A stretch of DNA of 64,000 bases from Malachius bipustulatus (GCA_910589415.1 OU342634.1:22317144-22381143); one strand, 5' to 3'. Counted from the stretch's first letter, positions 45,501-57,308 are shown. The notes: generated from the letters alone by a model not told the origin. Made by a program: numbers and translations.

Positions 45501-46009
45501 ACCAATCAGATACCAAATAATGATAATACAAAATTTAACAAGTCTAATTATTATTGCAGTGCCTGCATTTCTTTATGAATTGTGAATACCTAAAGGGCCA
45601 TATTACATGTAAATTTCATTAATATGAATGAATAGAATAGAACTATTATTATTGCATCCATGTGTATGGTGATACAATCAGTTGTTGTATGTAAAATATT
45701 ATTCGCTCAAACAAAATAATCTTCTAGATCTTTTCTCCTTTGATAACACTTCAAGGTTACCACATTAACGTGGCTCACATTTTCTGCAGAAGGATGTTTT
45801 TCATACTTACCAAAACTGCTCGTATGTTTTTTACCATTATGACACTGCTTGGTTATAGTCCTATCAAAATCTGATACAATATGTAAACTATCAAAACCAC
45901 CAGAAATAATTTGACTAATTACTTTATTAACTCTTTCATCCTCTTTTCTATGAATAGTTTTATTTGTCAATTCTTCGATTTCTTGCAAGAAATTACGAAC
46001 TTGAACCAT
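39519..46009 (-). CDS. cN-IIIB: Cytosolic 5'-nucleotidase III (cN-III/NT5C3 family), 297 aa, 6 exons
   Basis: Exons (minus): 45811-46009, 45263-45422, 42832-42894, 42395-42524, 42055-42288 and 39519-39626. Phases agree at every junction and total 894 nt including the stop. HAD-superfamily motifs are complete: SDFDRT at 46-51 (D47 nucleophile), FSAGMGD at 161-167 and GDSIGD at 235-240. The C-terminal exon gives YLDVFDIVLENDDTMNVL, as in vertebrate NT5C3 proteins, and the length matches the family (about 300 aa). These enzymes dephosphorylate pyrimidine monophosphates and, in the B-type group including the fly enzyme, 7-methyl-GMP from mRNA cap turnover. Intron 4 uses AAG|GCAAGT, a GC donor; other introns are GT-AG. 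Introns 2 and 5 hold transposon remnants. The B-type label is an inference; the family assignment is secure. Confidence 0.92.
39845..40042. mobile_element. Short MITE in intron 5 of the nucleotidase
   Basis: 198 bp beginning TATAAAGGCTC and ending GAGCCTTTATA. The inverted ends extend about 45 bp through GCTAACGGGCAGATTTCTGT at the left and ACAGAAATCTGCCCGTTAAAC at the right. The target duplication is unclear because the ends are AT-rich. Confidence 0.75.
40567..41175. mobile_element. Harbinger-type MITE with TTA target, intron 5
   Basis: 609 bp, starting GGCGGCTCTCACACTGAGGC and finishing with its complement. Inside each end are variations of a GCAATAAGCAACTGGCAATACGCAA string. TTA flanks both sides (40564-40566 and 41176-41178), the TWA target of PIF/Harbinger. 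It contains a MADF-like coding fragment, which supports derivation from a full Harbinger element different from the one at 48794. Confidence 0.8.
40849..40951 (+). pseudogene. MADF-domain N-terminal fragment inside the MITE
   Basis: Reads MSDDPVFNTKFVEIVEKYPC then IYDFTRKNHSRRE before a stop. FxxxVEKYPCIYD is the first helix of MADF (Myb/SANT-like) domains, the class of DNA-binding partner protein encoded by Harbinger transposons. The rest of the gene is lost. Confidence 0.6.
42957..43640 (-). pseudogene. Repeat fragments in intron 2, probable Penelope-like C-terminus
   Basis: 42957-43180 begins CAGGGTAGGGTGTTTCAAAACA and resembles a dispersed non-coding repeat end. About 43270-43500 on the minus strand reads in broken frames as TGHQFN, TTIIDMEHNTY and RTILEMIHI. 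That order (TGH, then a strand leading to D-x-E, then a KR-type ILEMI helix) is familiar from the C-terminus of Penelope-like elements with a GIY-YIG endonuclease. In-frame stops make it a relic. The assignment is tentative. Confidence 0.4.
43740..45120 (-). mobile_element. Decayed jockey/CR1-like LINE in intron 2 of the nucleotidase
   Basis: Minus-strand fragments: VYTDFSKAFDK near 45070, a stop near 44980, SGVPQGSHLGPLLFNIYI near 44860-44910, then after a short deletion LMYADDLKIFHS near 44825 and the thumb/C-terminal region with SIKDLGIIFDSKM near 44600, and a last piece ending near 44000. Catalytic YADD is present but frames are broken and the 5' half is missing. An A-rich end (T-run on the plus strand near 43741-43760) probably marks the 3' tail. 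It shares orientation with the host gene. Confidence 0.85.
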
Positions 46010-46851
46010 TTTATTTAACAGAGAATTAGAGAAACAGACAATTTATTTTCACAGTGAGAAGAGAATATAATTACTAAAACGGTTTGCAAAATTATTATCT
46101 ACTAAGCTTATATTAAAAATAAACTTATGGTGATCTTTCCGTTAGAGATAGGACACGAAATTGAAAAATTAAATAAGTTATTTACTTAAACTATAAATAA
46201 ACAATATTAAGACGTGGGTTTTAAATGATGTAATTATTTTAATAGAGTTTTAAGAGAAAAGACCCGCGACAATTTCTAATTCTGACCAAATGAATTTATT
46301 TACACTTTATTTACATTTGAAATTGAGGTTAAGTTACTGTCACTGTCATTAGTTCATTTTATGTCATTTGTCACTCTTGAAGGTTTTTACTCTTTTATCG
46401 AAAACAAAACATCACCAGCTTTAATGGCCTTCGAATGTTGGTATATTCAGCCAACCAAATTATTTAATTTACTTTAAATATAAATAATTGAATCCTTCAC
46501 CTCATCAGTAGAGTCATCGTTGATGAAACGTTTAGCAAGTGAATTTCTTATGAAATAAATACGAAATACTAGAGGTGATAACTTGCTTATTGATTATTGA
46601 TCAATTTGCATATTCGGTTCGTGAAAATGCAGTGGCGGCTTTTCAGATGAGGTTATTGAAGTGACACTTCATTTATTTTGCAATAAATATACGTTTTTAA
46701 ATTGGAAAAATAAAAATCTCCTTATTGTTTAATTTTTTTTTTTTTAATATTTGGTTTAACATCCGATCAGCTCAATTATTGTTTTTGTAAGATCTAGATA
46801 GTATACCTGGATATTGACAGATTTTTTGTAATAATTTTATATCAAGGTATA
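46010..46851 (-). other. 5' flank of the nucleotidase gene
   Basis: No coding frame. The promoter and 5' UTR should lie in the first few hundred bases above 46009; no motif could be assigned. Confidence 0.4.
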
Positions 46852-48603
46852 CAAGCGGTGGTTAACAATTCGATGCTCACCATTGGGATCTCGGAAACGG
46901 TAAAAGATACAGGGTGGGTTAAATTAGAGAAAAGTTGCACAATTTTATGCTTATTGAAAATCTGAAAGAAAATTTATGTAAACTTCAGGCGTTGCTGAAA
47001 TATCCTGAAAAAACTTAAAAATTGAGATTTCTTATTTCAATCGTATCTTTTTTATTATTAAAAGAAATTAAATTTTTTTGTAGGTTTACACATAATTCAT
47101 CAAAAAGGTATCATCTGTCATTTCCAAAATTTTCAAGGAACTAGATCGCAGAGTTTTCATAGTCAACTTTTTCTTTTTTTTTTCTTTTTTATTATGGCCG
47201 CCATATTGTTTTTTTATGTTGTTCGCTATAAAAAAAATCATAAAAACTAAAAAATGTTAAACTTCAAAAAATAAATTTAAAAAATTTTTATTCTTCTTTT
47301 TTCTTTACAAAAAATACAACTTTTTAGACCGAATTTCATAGATAAATTAAAAAACCATAAGACAAGCACTATTTCGGCGTATTTGAACAATGTTGACGTA
47401 GAAAACACTTATAGTACTGACCGCACTAGTTGAAAACTAGATGAATATGAACAAAATAAGGGCTTGCGGTCACTCTTGTTTGGGGCATCAAATGAAAGAT
47501 CTCTTATGCATGAATCTCTATATTTCGACTTATTCCAAGTCTTCTTCAGGAGTAGCAAATGATCAAATTGTTTAAGCTAATGTCTTATGAACATCAGAGT
47601 TTTCTTGTTATCCAGGCATTAGGTACTTCCTAATACTAGTAATACAATATAATACTAATACCTAATTACAAAATACTCACCCATTAAAATCTAGGCAGAA
47701 GTACCTAATGCCAGGATAACAAGAATACTGTGATGTTCATAAAGACACGTATCCACCAAAGCAACAAAGGGGAACATTTATGTTTCTGTTCCAAATTTCC
47801 GAAATGTTTCGAATGTTCCTAGTACGTTGCTCAATGTTCCGTGATGTTGCTAGTAGAAGTTGTTGCTTGTTGTATGTATGTTGCCATTTGTTTGCACGCA
47901 ATATTTGGCACTTGTTTCTCGAAGTTTCTAAAATTTGGAACAAGAAGCAACAAATGGAAACAAAATGTTCCTGTGTGTTGCTTTGGTGGAGAGGCACCTT
48001 AAGACATAGCTTAAACAATTTGATCATTTGCTACTCCTGAAGAAGACTCGGAATAAGTCGAAATAGAGATTCATGCATAAGAGATCTTTCATTTGATGTC
48101 CCAAACAAGAATGACCGCAAGCCGTTATTTTGTTCATAATGTATCGTATTTCGATGATTTTTTTTCAAGAATAAAAATTTTTGAATTTTTTTTTGAAGTT
48201 TTTATTTTTTTATTTATTTTTGGTTTCCATTATTTTTTTCATACCGAACGACATAAAAAAACAATATGGCGGCCATAAGAAAAACAAAAGTTGACTATGA
48301 AAACTCTGGGATTTAGTAGTCCTTGAAAATTTTGGAAATGACAGATGATACCTTTTGATGACTTATGTAAGCCCACAAAAATATTTCAATTTCTTTTCAA
48401 TAATAAAAAAGATATGATTGAAGTAAGAAATCTTCATTTTCAAGCTTTTTCAGGATATTTCAGCAACGCCTGAAGTTTCCATAAATTTTCTTTCAGATTC
48501 TTAATAAGCATAAAATTGTGCAACTTTTCTCTAATTTAACCCACCCTGTATCTTTTACCGTTACCGAGATCCCAATGGTGAGCATCGAATGTTAACCACC
48601 CTG
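46852..48603. repeat. Large foldback element, ATGGCCGCCAT family, with nested MITE
   Basis: Outer ends CAAGCGGTGGTTAAC and GTTAACCACCCTG are flanked by TA. Inside, CAGGGTGGGTTAAATTAGAG pairs with CTCTAATTTAACCCACCCTG, and the arms continue for more than 700 bp (GTTGACTATGAAAACTCTG, ATGGCGGCCAT, the AAGAGATCTTTCATTTGATG string) toward a centre near 47700. Two nested starts (46852 and 46916) suggest stepwise acquisition of ends. Other copies: 60037-61578 and 16150-16740. Confidence 0.85.
47758..48002. mobile_element. Small MITE nested in the foldback loop
   Basis: The ends CCACCAAAGCAACAAAGGGG and GTTGCTTTGGTGG are inverted, and a GGAACA string follows each. It accounts for the part of the loop that lacks a partner in the larger foldback. 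Confidence 0.6.
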
Positions 48604-48793
48604 TATACCTACCTACTCTAGTAAAATCCGGTTTGAGAAAGTCCGGTCAGTCTGAAAATTCCAGATTTTTTTAGCATCCAACCGGACTTGGCAAAAATTA
48701 AATTCTCGAGCAATTTCCATATTTCTTGACCATCTCGAATCCGTCAAAACACATAAAGTCTGTACACTGAGAGTTGTCTGTTGTGATAACTAA
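48604..48793. other. Spacer, left end of an interrupted 0.8-kb element
   Basis: 48604-48758 is unassigned. From 48760, CTGTACACTGAGAGTTGTC is the inverse of the string ending at 60012. The remainder of that element lies beyond the two Harbinger copies. Confidence 0.55.
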
Positions 48794-49033
48794 AGCCCAT
48801 ATGTAACGATGCATTTTTTAGTACAAGTTTTAGTCAATTTTTTAGGATACTAAATTTAGGACAGTAAATAATTGAACTAAAAATTTGTTTGCTTGCAACC
48901 TTCCAAATTTCTGCCATTTATTTAGGAAGCCATATGGGCTTTTGACGAGCATATTTTAGGTTAACTCTGATTATTTTTCCCATTTTAACTACAACTTCAA
49001 CTTATTGCATTGCTGTAGAGAGAATATTAAAAC

Positions 49034-50405
49034 ATGGATAGAGAGTCTTTATTATTGAGTGGGGCAGCAATAATTATTAATACCATGATAATAAATGTTA
49101 GAAGGAAAAGGAGAGTAAGAAAAAAGGTGATTAGAAAACCATGGTTGAAAAGAAGGAGTGAAAATGGCTCTGGTATATTAAAAATGGTTAATGAAGAACT
49201 GGCAGTAGAAGACGTAGACTCTTACAAAAATTTTTTACGGGTATCAGAAGATCAGTTCACCTTCCTGCTTAGCTTGGTGAGAACTGATATTGAAAAGAAG
49301 CCATCCATGATGCAAGAAACAATTTCTGCAAGAAGTAGGTTCGTGCTTTCAAACATGATTTTACCATTTACATCTTTTTAATGCTCTTATTCTCCAATAT
49401 GTGTAGGCTACAAATTACTTTGCGGTTTTTGGCAACTGGAGAATCTTTTAGATCTCTTATGTATGCTACAAGAGTTCACGAAAGCAGCATTTCAAGATTC
49501 ATTCCTGTTGTTTGCGACTCGTTATATCGCCATCTTAGAAATAAATACATAAAAGTAAGTACATATTCTTATTCTTTCATTACAGAAATAATAAGAGACA
49601 TGAAATTATTGTTTTACAGACGCCCAACACTGTTCAAGAATGGATGAGTGTATCACATGATTTCTGGAATTTATGGCAATTCCCACATTGCCTAGGTGCT
49701 TTGGATGGCAAACACATCTCATTTAGGCCACCAAGATCCGATGGGTCATATTATTATAACTATAAAGGCGGTCATAGCATAATTCTTTTAGCTCTAGCTG
49801 ATGCTAATTATAAATTCATATATGTCAATGTGGGTGTCAACGGGAGAGTCAGCGATGGAGGTGCATTTCGAGAATCTACCCTAGCTAAGGTTTTAGGATG
49901 CAATTCTTTGTATTTCCCTCCTGCAGAAGCATTACCAGGTAGAGATATGGCAATTCCATATGTGATAGTTGCAGATGATGCCTTTCCACATAAAGATGTG
50001 ATAATGAAGCCATACCCCCAAAGAGGATTGTCACATGGTGAAAGAATATTTAATTATCGGCTATCAAGGGCAAGAAGAGTAATAGAAAATGCATTCGGTA
50101 TTTTGGCTAATCGGTTTCGAGTGTTACTCAATCCTATAAATCTTCGTGCACCAAAAGTCGAAAAAATAACTCTAGCTTGTGTGGCTCTTCACAATTATTT
50201 AGCCACTGAAAATGGAATTTCATACACTGACATAAGCCAAGAAACGGAAAATTCGTTGCAGCAAATAAGAAGTATTGGGAGACAAAGTGGCAATAAATCT
50301 ATGGATGCAGCGAGAAATGTCCGTAATGAGTTTAAAGATTATTTCTGCTCAGATACTGGAGCAGTGCCTTGGCAAGAAGAAGCTGTTAGAAATTTTAATA
50401 TGTAA
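49034..50405 (+). CDS. Harbinger DDE transposase (HARBI1-like), copy 1, 412 aa
   Basis: Three exons, 49034-49338, 49407-49554 and 49620-50405, joined in phase by introns of 68 and 65 bp (donors GTTCGT and GTAAGT), give 412 residues. The N-terminus is basic (RRKRRVRKKVIRK). A helix-turn-helix-like block with LRFLATGESFRSLMYATRVH is followed by the DDE nuclease: D180 in ALDGKHI, D270 in VADDAFP and E307 in SRARRVIENAFG, all in the family context. Harbinger transposases cut and rejoin DNA at TWA targets and need the MADF partner for nuclear entry and end recognition. The poly(A) signal AATAAA at 50432 lies 27 nt past the stop. Compared with copy 2 only one coding change was found (Lys/Glu in DIEK(K/E)PSM). 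Confidence 0.93.
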
Positions 50406-50490
50406 CATTAATAATCGCTAGAAATGAATTAAATAAAATAAATGAAATCAAGTTTTTATTAATAAATAATAAAAATGTATGTTTACTATA

Positions 50491-51588
50491 CTATTTTTTA
50501 CTTTCTTTATACATATTAAATAAAATTGTGGTAATCTTTTCTTCAGCTGCAGTCACTAGGTCATCATTTTTTATCATCCGTAACCGGCTTACCACAAAAT
50601 TACCAAAAGTTGTCAAGTGGTCATTGTCAGGCTTCTCTGTCGCTAGATTTCTCTGGTTTTGGTTCTGTTCTAAAGCCGTGGAAATTTTTTTTATAGCACC
50701 ACTGGCAGCATCCAGGAAAGAATCATCATGATTTCTTTTTCTCTTTTTGGTCGAACCAGCAGTACGATTACTGAGTGAGGTATAACTTTTAGGAGTGACC
50801 ATGGAGGTACTAGTACTAGGTTGGTCTGAAGGAGACTCATTTTCGTCTTCATTTATGATTTCAATATTTCTATCCAGTGTATAATAAAATGCATCAGTGT
50901 CTTCATCCTATAATGAATAACAGAGTGTCATGAAATATTTATAATAATTCAGTGTCGTATTATAATTTTTTTTTGTTAGGTCATTATTACTAATACAGAA
51001 CAGACGTTTGATTTCTCAGCTTGTTGTTCAGTCTTGCCATCTGTGGTGCTCTCATCACATGTCAGTGAAACACTGTTTTCACTTAATTCCTGGGACAGCT
51101 CTCCGATAGAGTCAGTAGACTTTCTCACAGCGATGTGGTCCAATAGAAATAAAAGGTATTCATAATACCAGAGTGATGGTACGTACAGCTGAAATCATTT
51201 AAGAGAAACAGTTTAGAATATGCTATTCGTAAAAGTCGAGGACATTACAAAGTGACTGGCCTCATGACTGGCAGATACCAGTATTGCATCTATATAACAT
51301 TTAAGATATATTAAAACTACTTACAGAGTCTTCATCCATGCCACTATGCTTCGATTTCAAGTACTTTCGGTGTTCTGTTGCAAAGTTTGTTCTAAGTCCA
51401 TTGATTTTCGATTTTATTTCAGTTATAGTTATTCCAGGACGAATATTTTTTAGTTCTCTTACCATGCTTTCATAAGCAGTGGTTCTCATGTGCTTGTTTT
51501 TATAATTGGAACTTTTTACCTGATAGAGGCAAGGCCTTTCTCTATATAATTCTATTAAAGAAATAACCTGATCATGAGACCAAGACAT
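50491..51588 (-). CDS. Harbinger MADF-domain partner protein, copy 1, about 290 aa
   Basis: Exons 51325-51588, about 50997-51188 and 50491-50907; donor SDEDS|GTAAGT-type and acceptors TTTCAG and TATAG keep phase 0. The end of exon 2 could be 50997 or 50991 (GTATTA or GTAATA donor), giving 290 or 292 aa. Residues 1-88 are a MADF/Myb-SANT-like domain: WSHDQVISLIELYRERPCLY, then the KNKHMRTTAYESMVRELK helix. The middle is acidic and serine-rich; a basic KKRKRNHD nuclear-localisation-like patch and a final helical SRLRMIKNDDLVTAAEEKI region resemble a BESS-type tail. It is the usual DNA-binding partner of the transposase. Its poly(A) signal (TTTATT on the plus strand, 50455-50460) overlaps the 3' region of the convergent transposase gene. 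Confidence 0.88.
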
Positions 51589-52761
51589 TGTGATAACTGA
51601 TAAGTGTTTTGACGATTGTAACTTGTTTACATTACTATAAAAACAAACTTGCCTAACAACGACAACCCATCTACTTGATCATACCTACATTTTATATTAT
51701 ATTATTATATTATTCAACAAAGTGGATAAGTTTTCAATTCAATTTCAATGATTACCGTACACTTTTTCACGTACACTTCCAAATATAAACTGAGGTTACT
51801 GGTTAGGTTAGAAACATTGAATAAAGAAGAAAAAGGAAGGAGCATATGATCGATTTCACGTGTTATCCTAGGGAACCAACTCAGCCACATTGCTCAACCA
51901 GAGATGACTCATAATCATTCATGGTTCTGACCTCTGACGTGTCCTGTGTTTCACTCTTGGGTTTTTTTTTGTGTTTAATTGTAGTATATTTTGTTGTAAA
52001 ACGTTAAAGTGTGATGCAATATTTAATAGTTATATAATATAATGTAGGTTAGTGAAGTTATTGGCGTTTAATCAGCTTTAAAAACTGAAGCAGCCGCCAT
52101 ATTGGTAAACCATCCCGTTCAACGTCAAATCCACACATGCTCCTTTCTGTTAGAAAGTCGACTTTAGCTACCAACATCTCAATATTGTAACCTACAAACA
52201 ACAATTTCCCCAGATTTCCACTTCAGTTATGTCATTTAATTGATGAAAAATAGGACAGGTTCTAAAAATTTTGTAAATATTTTGGATACAAACTTGAGCG
52301 CCCCCTGCCCGCGAGGTGCCGTAACTAAAAAGCATTTATGGCGGTGGTGGGGGTATAGCGGTTGGCGGGATATTTAAATTTAAATTATATCTTTGAATTC
52401 TGACTATTTGGAAGTCCACATAATAATTAATTAACACAATTTTCAATAATAACGTCAGCGAATATTCGTTACTATTGAAAAGTGCATTAATATTATTTGT
52501 GGTTAAATTAAAAGAACAGGTACGTTTATTATTAACTTTTATTGATTAGTTTTTTATAGTTAAAAAGGCAACCAATTGTATAGTTAAAAAGTATTATAAG
52601 TATCTCATAGGTATAAAAAAAAATATCTTGAAAGATTTTTAAAGCTATGTAACAAATATTCCTGTTAACATAGGTATACATCCAATTTTCAAATTTATTA
52701 TAGTTTTTATATCAAAATACCTACATTATAATACCTCAAAAAATATAGTAAGTATCATTTA

Positions 52762-53745
52762 CCCAAACAGCACAAAGTAGTCCCATGGACGTCCAATGGA
52801 CATCCCTCTATGTACCAACGGACGTCCATAGGACGTCCGTTTTTGTCCTATGGACGTCCATGGGACGTCCACTCAGTGTCCATTTGTCACAACTTTGGAC
52901 ATCCGCAGGGTGTCCGTTACCGGACGTCCATAGGATGTCCGTTATCGGACGTCCATAGGGAGTCCGTTATCGGATGTCCATAGAGAGTCCGTTATCGGAT
53001 GTCCACAAAGCATTTGCTGATAAATATCTTAGTGAGGAACAAAAGACAGAAAATATTCGATAAGTCTTGAAATTTAGAGTTTTGAAAAATCCAATAAATG
53101 TAGTGATAGGTATAGGGTATATACGGTAATTTTCTGTTTTGAAAACAACGTTGATAACGGCTAAAGATACAGGAAAACGACTAGGTACTTACCTACTTTA
53201 CGTGTTTCTATCATTAAGTTTTACGTAAAATCTGGTAATTTTCATTGAAAAGTTGTTAATTATATTAGTTTATCATAATATTGATAAACTTAATGAAAAT
53301 ATTCGTTTTTGGATTTTTCACAAACTCTAAAAATTAAAAATTCATCGAATTTCTTTCTTTTGTTCACTGTAAAATGCAGATGTCTTCATCTTCACGCTAG
53401 CAGTCTTGAGTTTGATGGGAATGGCGGAAGTCTTTCCTTGGGAATCGAATTAATGTATAATCGGTATAATGTAGGAATGTGGATTGTATGATAGTGGAAG
53501 AATGGAAGATGGGGTGGTTAGCGCGTGCGTGCGCACTTGTGCTGCTATTCTCTTCCTCTCTGCGACAGCACGTCATGCGCAATAGTCAAAAATAACTCGA
53601 TGGACGTCCAATGGACGTACTTTTGTGGACGTACATAGGAAGTCCATGCGGAGAAGTCCGTAGGACGTCCATTTATTGTCCATGGACCAATGGACGTATA
53701 ATGGATACTCAACGGACGTCCATAGGACACTCGGTGCTATCTGGG
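52762..53745. mobile_element. 984-bp DNA element with GGACGTCC arrays
   Basis: Left end CCCAAACAGCAC, right end GTGCTATCTGGG, TA duplicated on both sides (52760-52761 and 53746-53747). Removing it plus one TA gives exactly the sequence of copy 2 at its corresponding place (ATCATTTAATTACC). Both sub-terminal regions carry many GGACGTCC/GGACATCC palindromes (about 52787-53010 and 53600-53730). The middle is AT-rich without a protein. Superfamily not assigned; the 2-bp TA duplication fits several. Confidence 0.9.
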
Positions 53746-54753
53746 TAATTACCTCTAAACAGATGAAAACATGGGGCATTTGCTGATGAAGTATAATCCG
53801 TTGAAATTTGGAAAATTTAACTTTAAGGCTACAATAATACTTAATAAGTTCCTATTTACATAAACTTACATAAAGTTAAAAAAATTGGTGTCGAATTAAT
53901 AAGCTGAAAAATACGGCAGCTCCCGTATTTCTTCTTGAAGTCCACCAGTTCACTATATGGATACTTTTCTGTCATTCAGTGAACACACGTGTTCATGTTC
54001 AGGGGACCCTTTCACTACATGCTAATGTGGAACCTGTGAAAGAAATTCTATATTCAAACAAACGTATAACATACCTATAATAAATGATGAAGAATTGATA
54101 TAAGTACCAGAAAGCACATTTCTAACTATTTATATCTTTTACTTACCAGATTAAATTACTGCTGCCTTTCAATGATATTTTCTGGACTTATTTAAGCACT
54201 GCAAATCACCCAAATAACATGCAAATTGTAAAATAAGTGGTGAACAGGACGCAAATTTAAATTTCTTTGTATTTATTTTATTAGTTGTCAAATAGTTTCC
54301 AATGAAAAGAAAGTCCGATTGATCACGATGCCTAACGGGTAATAAGAACGAATGCTTGTCAATTAAAATTGACGAAAAATAGGACAACTTCCCTAAACTA
54401 AAAAATTTATCAAAAATTGGAGACAAAACTTGTATGAATTTGTCCTAAATTTAGGATCCTAAAAAATTGACTAAAACTTGTACTAAAAAATGGATCGTTA
54501 CATATGGGCTTAAAGCCCATATGTAACGATGCATTTTTTAGTACAAGTTTTAGTCAATTTTTTAGGATACTAAATTTAGGACAGTAAATAATTGAACTAA
54601 AAATTTGTTTGCTTGCAACCTTCCAAATTTCTGCCATTTATTTAGGAAGCCATATGGGCTTTTGACGAGCATATTTTAGGTTAACTCTGATTATTTTTCC
54701 CATTTTAACTACAACTTCAACTTATTGCATTGCTGTAGAGAGAATATTAAAAC

Positions 54754-56125
54754 ATGGATAGAGAGTCTTTATTATTGAGTGGGGCAGCAATAATTATTAA
54801 TACCATGATAATAAATGTTAGAAGGAAAAGGAGAGTAAGAAAAAAGGTGATTAGAAAACCATGGTTGAAAAGAAGGAGTGAAAATGGCTCTGGTATATTA
54901 AAAATGGTTAATGAAGAACTGGCAGTAGAAGACGTAGACTCTTACAAAAATTTTTTACGGGTATCAGAAGATCAGTTCACCTTCCTGCTTAGCTTGGTGA
55001 GAACTGATATTGAAAAGGAGCCATCCATGATGCAAGAAACAATTTCTGCAAGAAGTAGGTTCGTGCTTTCAAACATGATTTTACCATTTACATCTTTTTA
55101 ATGCTCTTATTCTCCAATATGTGTAGGCTACAAATTACTTTGCGGTTTTTGGCAACTGGAGAATCTTTTAGATCTCTTATGTATGCTACAAGAGTTCACG
55201 AAAGCAGCATTTCAAGATTCATTCCTGTTGTTTGCGACTCGTTATATCGCCATCTTAGAAATAAATACATAAAAGTAAGTACATATTCTTATTCTTTCAT
55301 TACAGAAATAATAAGAGACATGAAATTATTGTTTTACAGACGCCCAACACTGTTCAAGAATGGATGAGTGTATCACATGATTTCTGGAATTTATGGCAAT
55401 TCCCACATTGCCTAGGTGCTTTGGATGGCAAACACATCTCATTTAGGCCACCAAGATCCGATGGGTCATATTATTATAACTATAAAGGCGGTCATAGCAT
55501 AATTCTTTTAGCTCTAGCTGATGCTAATTATAAATTCATATATGTCAATGTGGGTGTCAACGGGAGAGTCAGCGATGGAGGTGCATTTCGAGAATCTACC
55601 CTAGCTAAGGTTTTAGGATGCAATTCTTTGTATTTCCCTCCTGCAGAAGCATTACCAGGTAGAGATATGGCAATTCCATATGTGATAGTTGCAGATGATG
55701 CCTTTCCACATAAAGATGTGATAATGAAGCCATACCCCCAAAGAGGATTGTCACATGGTGAAAGAATATTTAATTATCGGCTATCAAGGGCAAGAAGAGT
55801 AATAGAAAATGCATTCGGTATTTTGGCTAATCGGTTTCGAGTGTTACTCAATCCTATAAATCTTCGTGCACCAAAAGTCGAAAAAATAACTCTAGCTTGT
55901 GTGGCTCTTCACAATTATTTAGCCACTGAAAATGGAATTTCATACACTGACATAAGCCAAGAAACGGAAAATTCGTTGCAGCAAATAAGAAGTATTGGGA
56001 GACAAAGTGGCAATAAATCTATGGATGCAGCGAGAAATGTCCGTAATGAGTTTAAAGATTATTTCTGCTCAGATACTGGAGCAGTGCCTTGGCAAGAAGA
56101 AGCTGTTAGAAATTTTAATATGTAA
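54754..56125 (+). CDS. Harbinger DDE transposase, copy 2, 412 aa
   Basis: Exons 54754-55058, 55127-55274 and 55340-56125. Same protein as copy 1 with glutamate in place of lysine in the DIEKEPSM segment. The DDE residues D180, D270 and E307 are intact. Which of the two residues is ancestral cannot be told here. Confidence 0.93.
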
Positions 56126-56210
56126 CATTAATAATCGCTAGAAATGAATTAAATAAAATAAATGAAATCAAGTTTTTATTAATAAATAATAAAAATGTAT
56201 GTTTACTATA

Positions 56211-57308
56211 CTATTTTTTACTTTCTTTATACATATTAAATAAAATTGTGGTAATCTTTTCTTCAGCTGCAGTCACTAGGTCATCATTTTTTATCATCCG
56301 TAACCGGCTTACCACAAAATTACCAAAAGTTGTCAAGTGGTCATTGTCAGGCTTCTCTGTCGCTAGATTTCTCTGGTTTTGGTTCTGTTCTAAAGCCGTG
56401 GAAATTTTTTTTATAGCACCACTGGCAGCATCCAGGAAAGAATCATCATGATTTCTTTTTCTCTTTTTGGTCGAACCAGCAGTACGATTACTGAGTGAGG
56501 TATAACTTTTAGGAGTGACCATGGAGGTACTAGTACTAGGTTGGTCTGAAGGAGACTCATTTTCGTCTTCATTTATGATTTCAATATTTCTATCCAGTGT
56601 ATAATAAAATGCATCAGTGTCTTCATCCTATAATGAATAACAGAGTGTCATGAAATATTTATAATAATTCAGTGTCGTATTATAATTTTTTTTTGTTAGG
56701 TCATTATTACTAATACAGAACAGACGTTTGATTTCTCAGCTTGTTGTTCAGTCTTGCCATCTGTGGTGCTCTCATCACATGTCAGTGAAACACTGTTTTC
56801 ACTTAATTCCTGGGACAGCTCTCCGATAGAGTCAGTAGACTTTCTCACAGCGATGTGGTCCAATAGAAATAAAAGGTATTCATAATACCAGAGTGATGGT
56901 ACGTACAGCTGAAATCATTTAAGAGAAACAGTTTAGAATATGCTATTCGTAAAAGTCGAGGACATTACAAAGTGACTGGCCTCATGACTGGCAGATACCA
57001 GTATTGCATCTATATAACATTTAAGATATATTAAAACTACTTACAGAGTCTTCATCCATGCCACTATGCTTCGATTTCAAGTACTTTCGGTGTTCTGTTG
57101 CAAAGTTTGTTCTAAGTCCATTGATTTTCGATTTTATTTCAGTTATAGTTATTCCAGGACGAATATTTTTTAGTTCTCTTACCATGCTTTCATAAGCAGT
57201 GGTTCTCATGTGCTTGTTTTTATAATTGGAACTTTTTACCTGATAGAGGCAAGGCCTTTCTCTATATAATTCTATTAAAGAAATAACCTGATCATGAGAC
57301 CAAGACAT
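56211..57308 (-). CDS. Harbinger MADF-domain partner protein, copy 2, about 290 aa
   Basis: Exons 57045-57308, about 56717-56908 and 56211-56627. I see no difference from the copy 1 protein. Convergent with the copy 2 transposase, as usual for two-gene Harbinger elements. Confidence 0.88.

Larger units (their letters stand above)
48794..54510 (+). mobile_element. PIF/Harbinger transposon, copy 1 (5717 bp)
   Basis: Starts AGCCCATATGTAACGATGCA and ends with the near-complement CGTTACATATGGGCT. The inverted ends continue for about 55 bp through AGTACAAGTTTTAGTCAA. TAA lies at 48791-48793 and 54511-54513. It encodes a DDE transposase (plus) and a MADF protein (minus), meeting tail to tail near 50450. 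A 984-bp foreign element sits at 52762-53745. The coding regions are intact, so the element may be or recently was autonomous. Confidence 0.95.

Noticed and set aside
47780..48040. Overlapping frames on both strands in the foldback loop
   Set aside because: They fall inside a palindromic MITE and mirror each other; such frames arise from the inverted repeat.
53545..53779. Minus-strand frames across the GGACGTCC array
   Set aside because: The frames follow the 8-bp palindrome repeats and have no conserved content.
54169..54426. 85-codon minus-strand frame present in both Harbinger copies (also 58903-59160)
   Set aside because: Identity between copies follows from recent duplication, and the diverged copy at 31550-31728 does not keep it clearly; no known domain.
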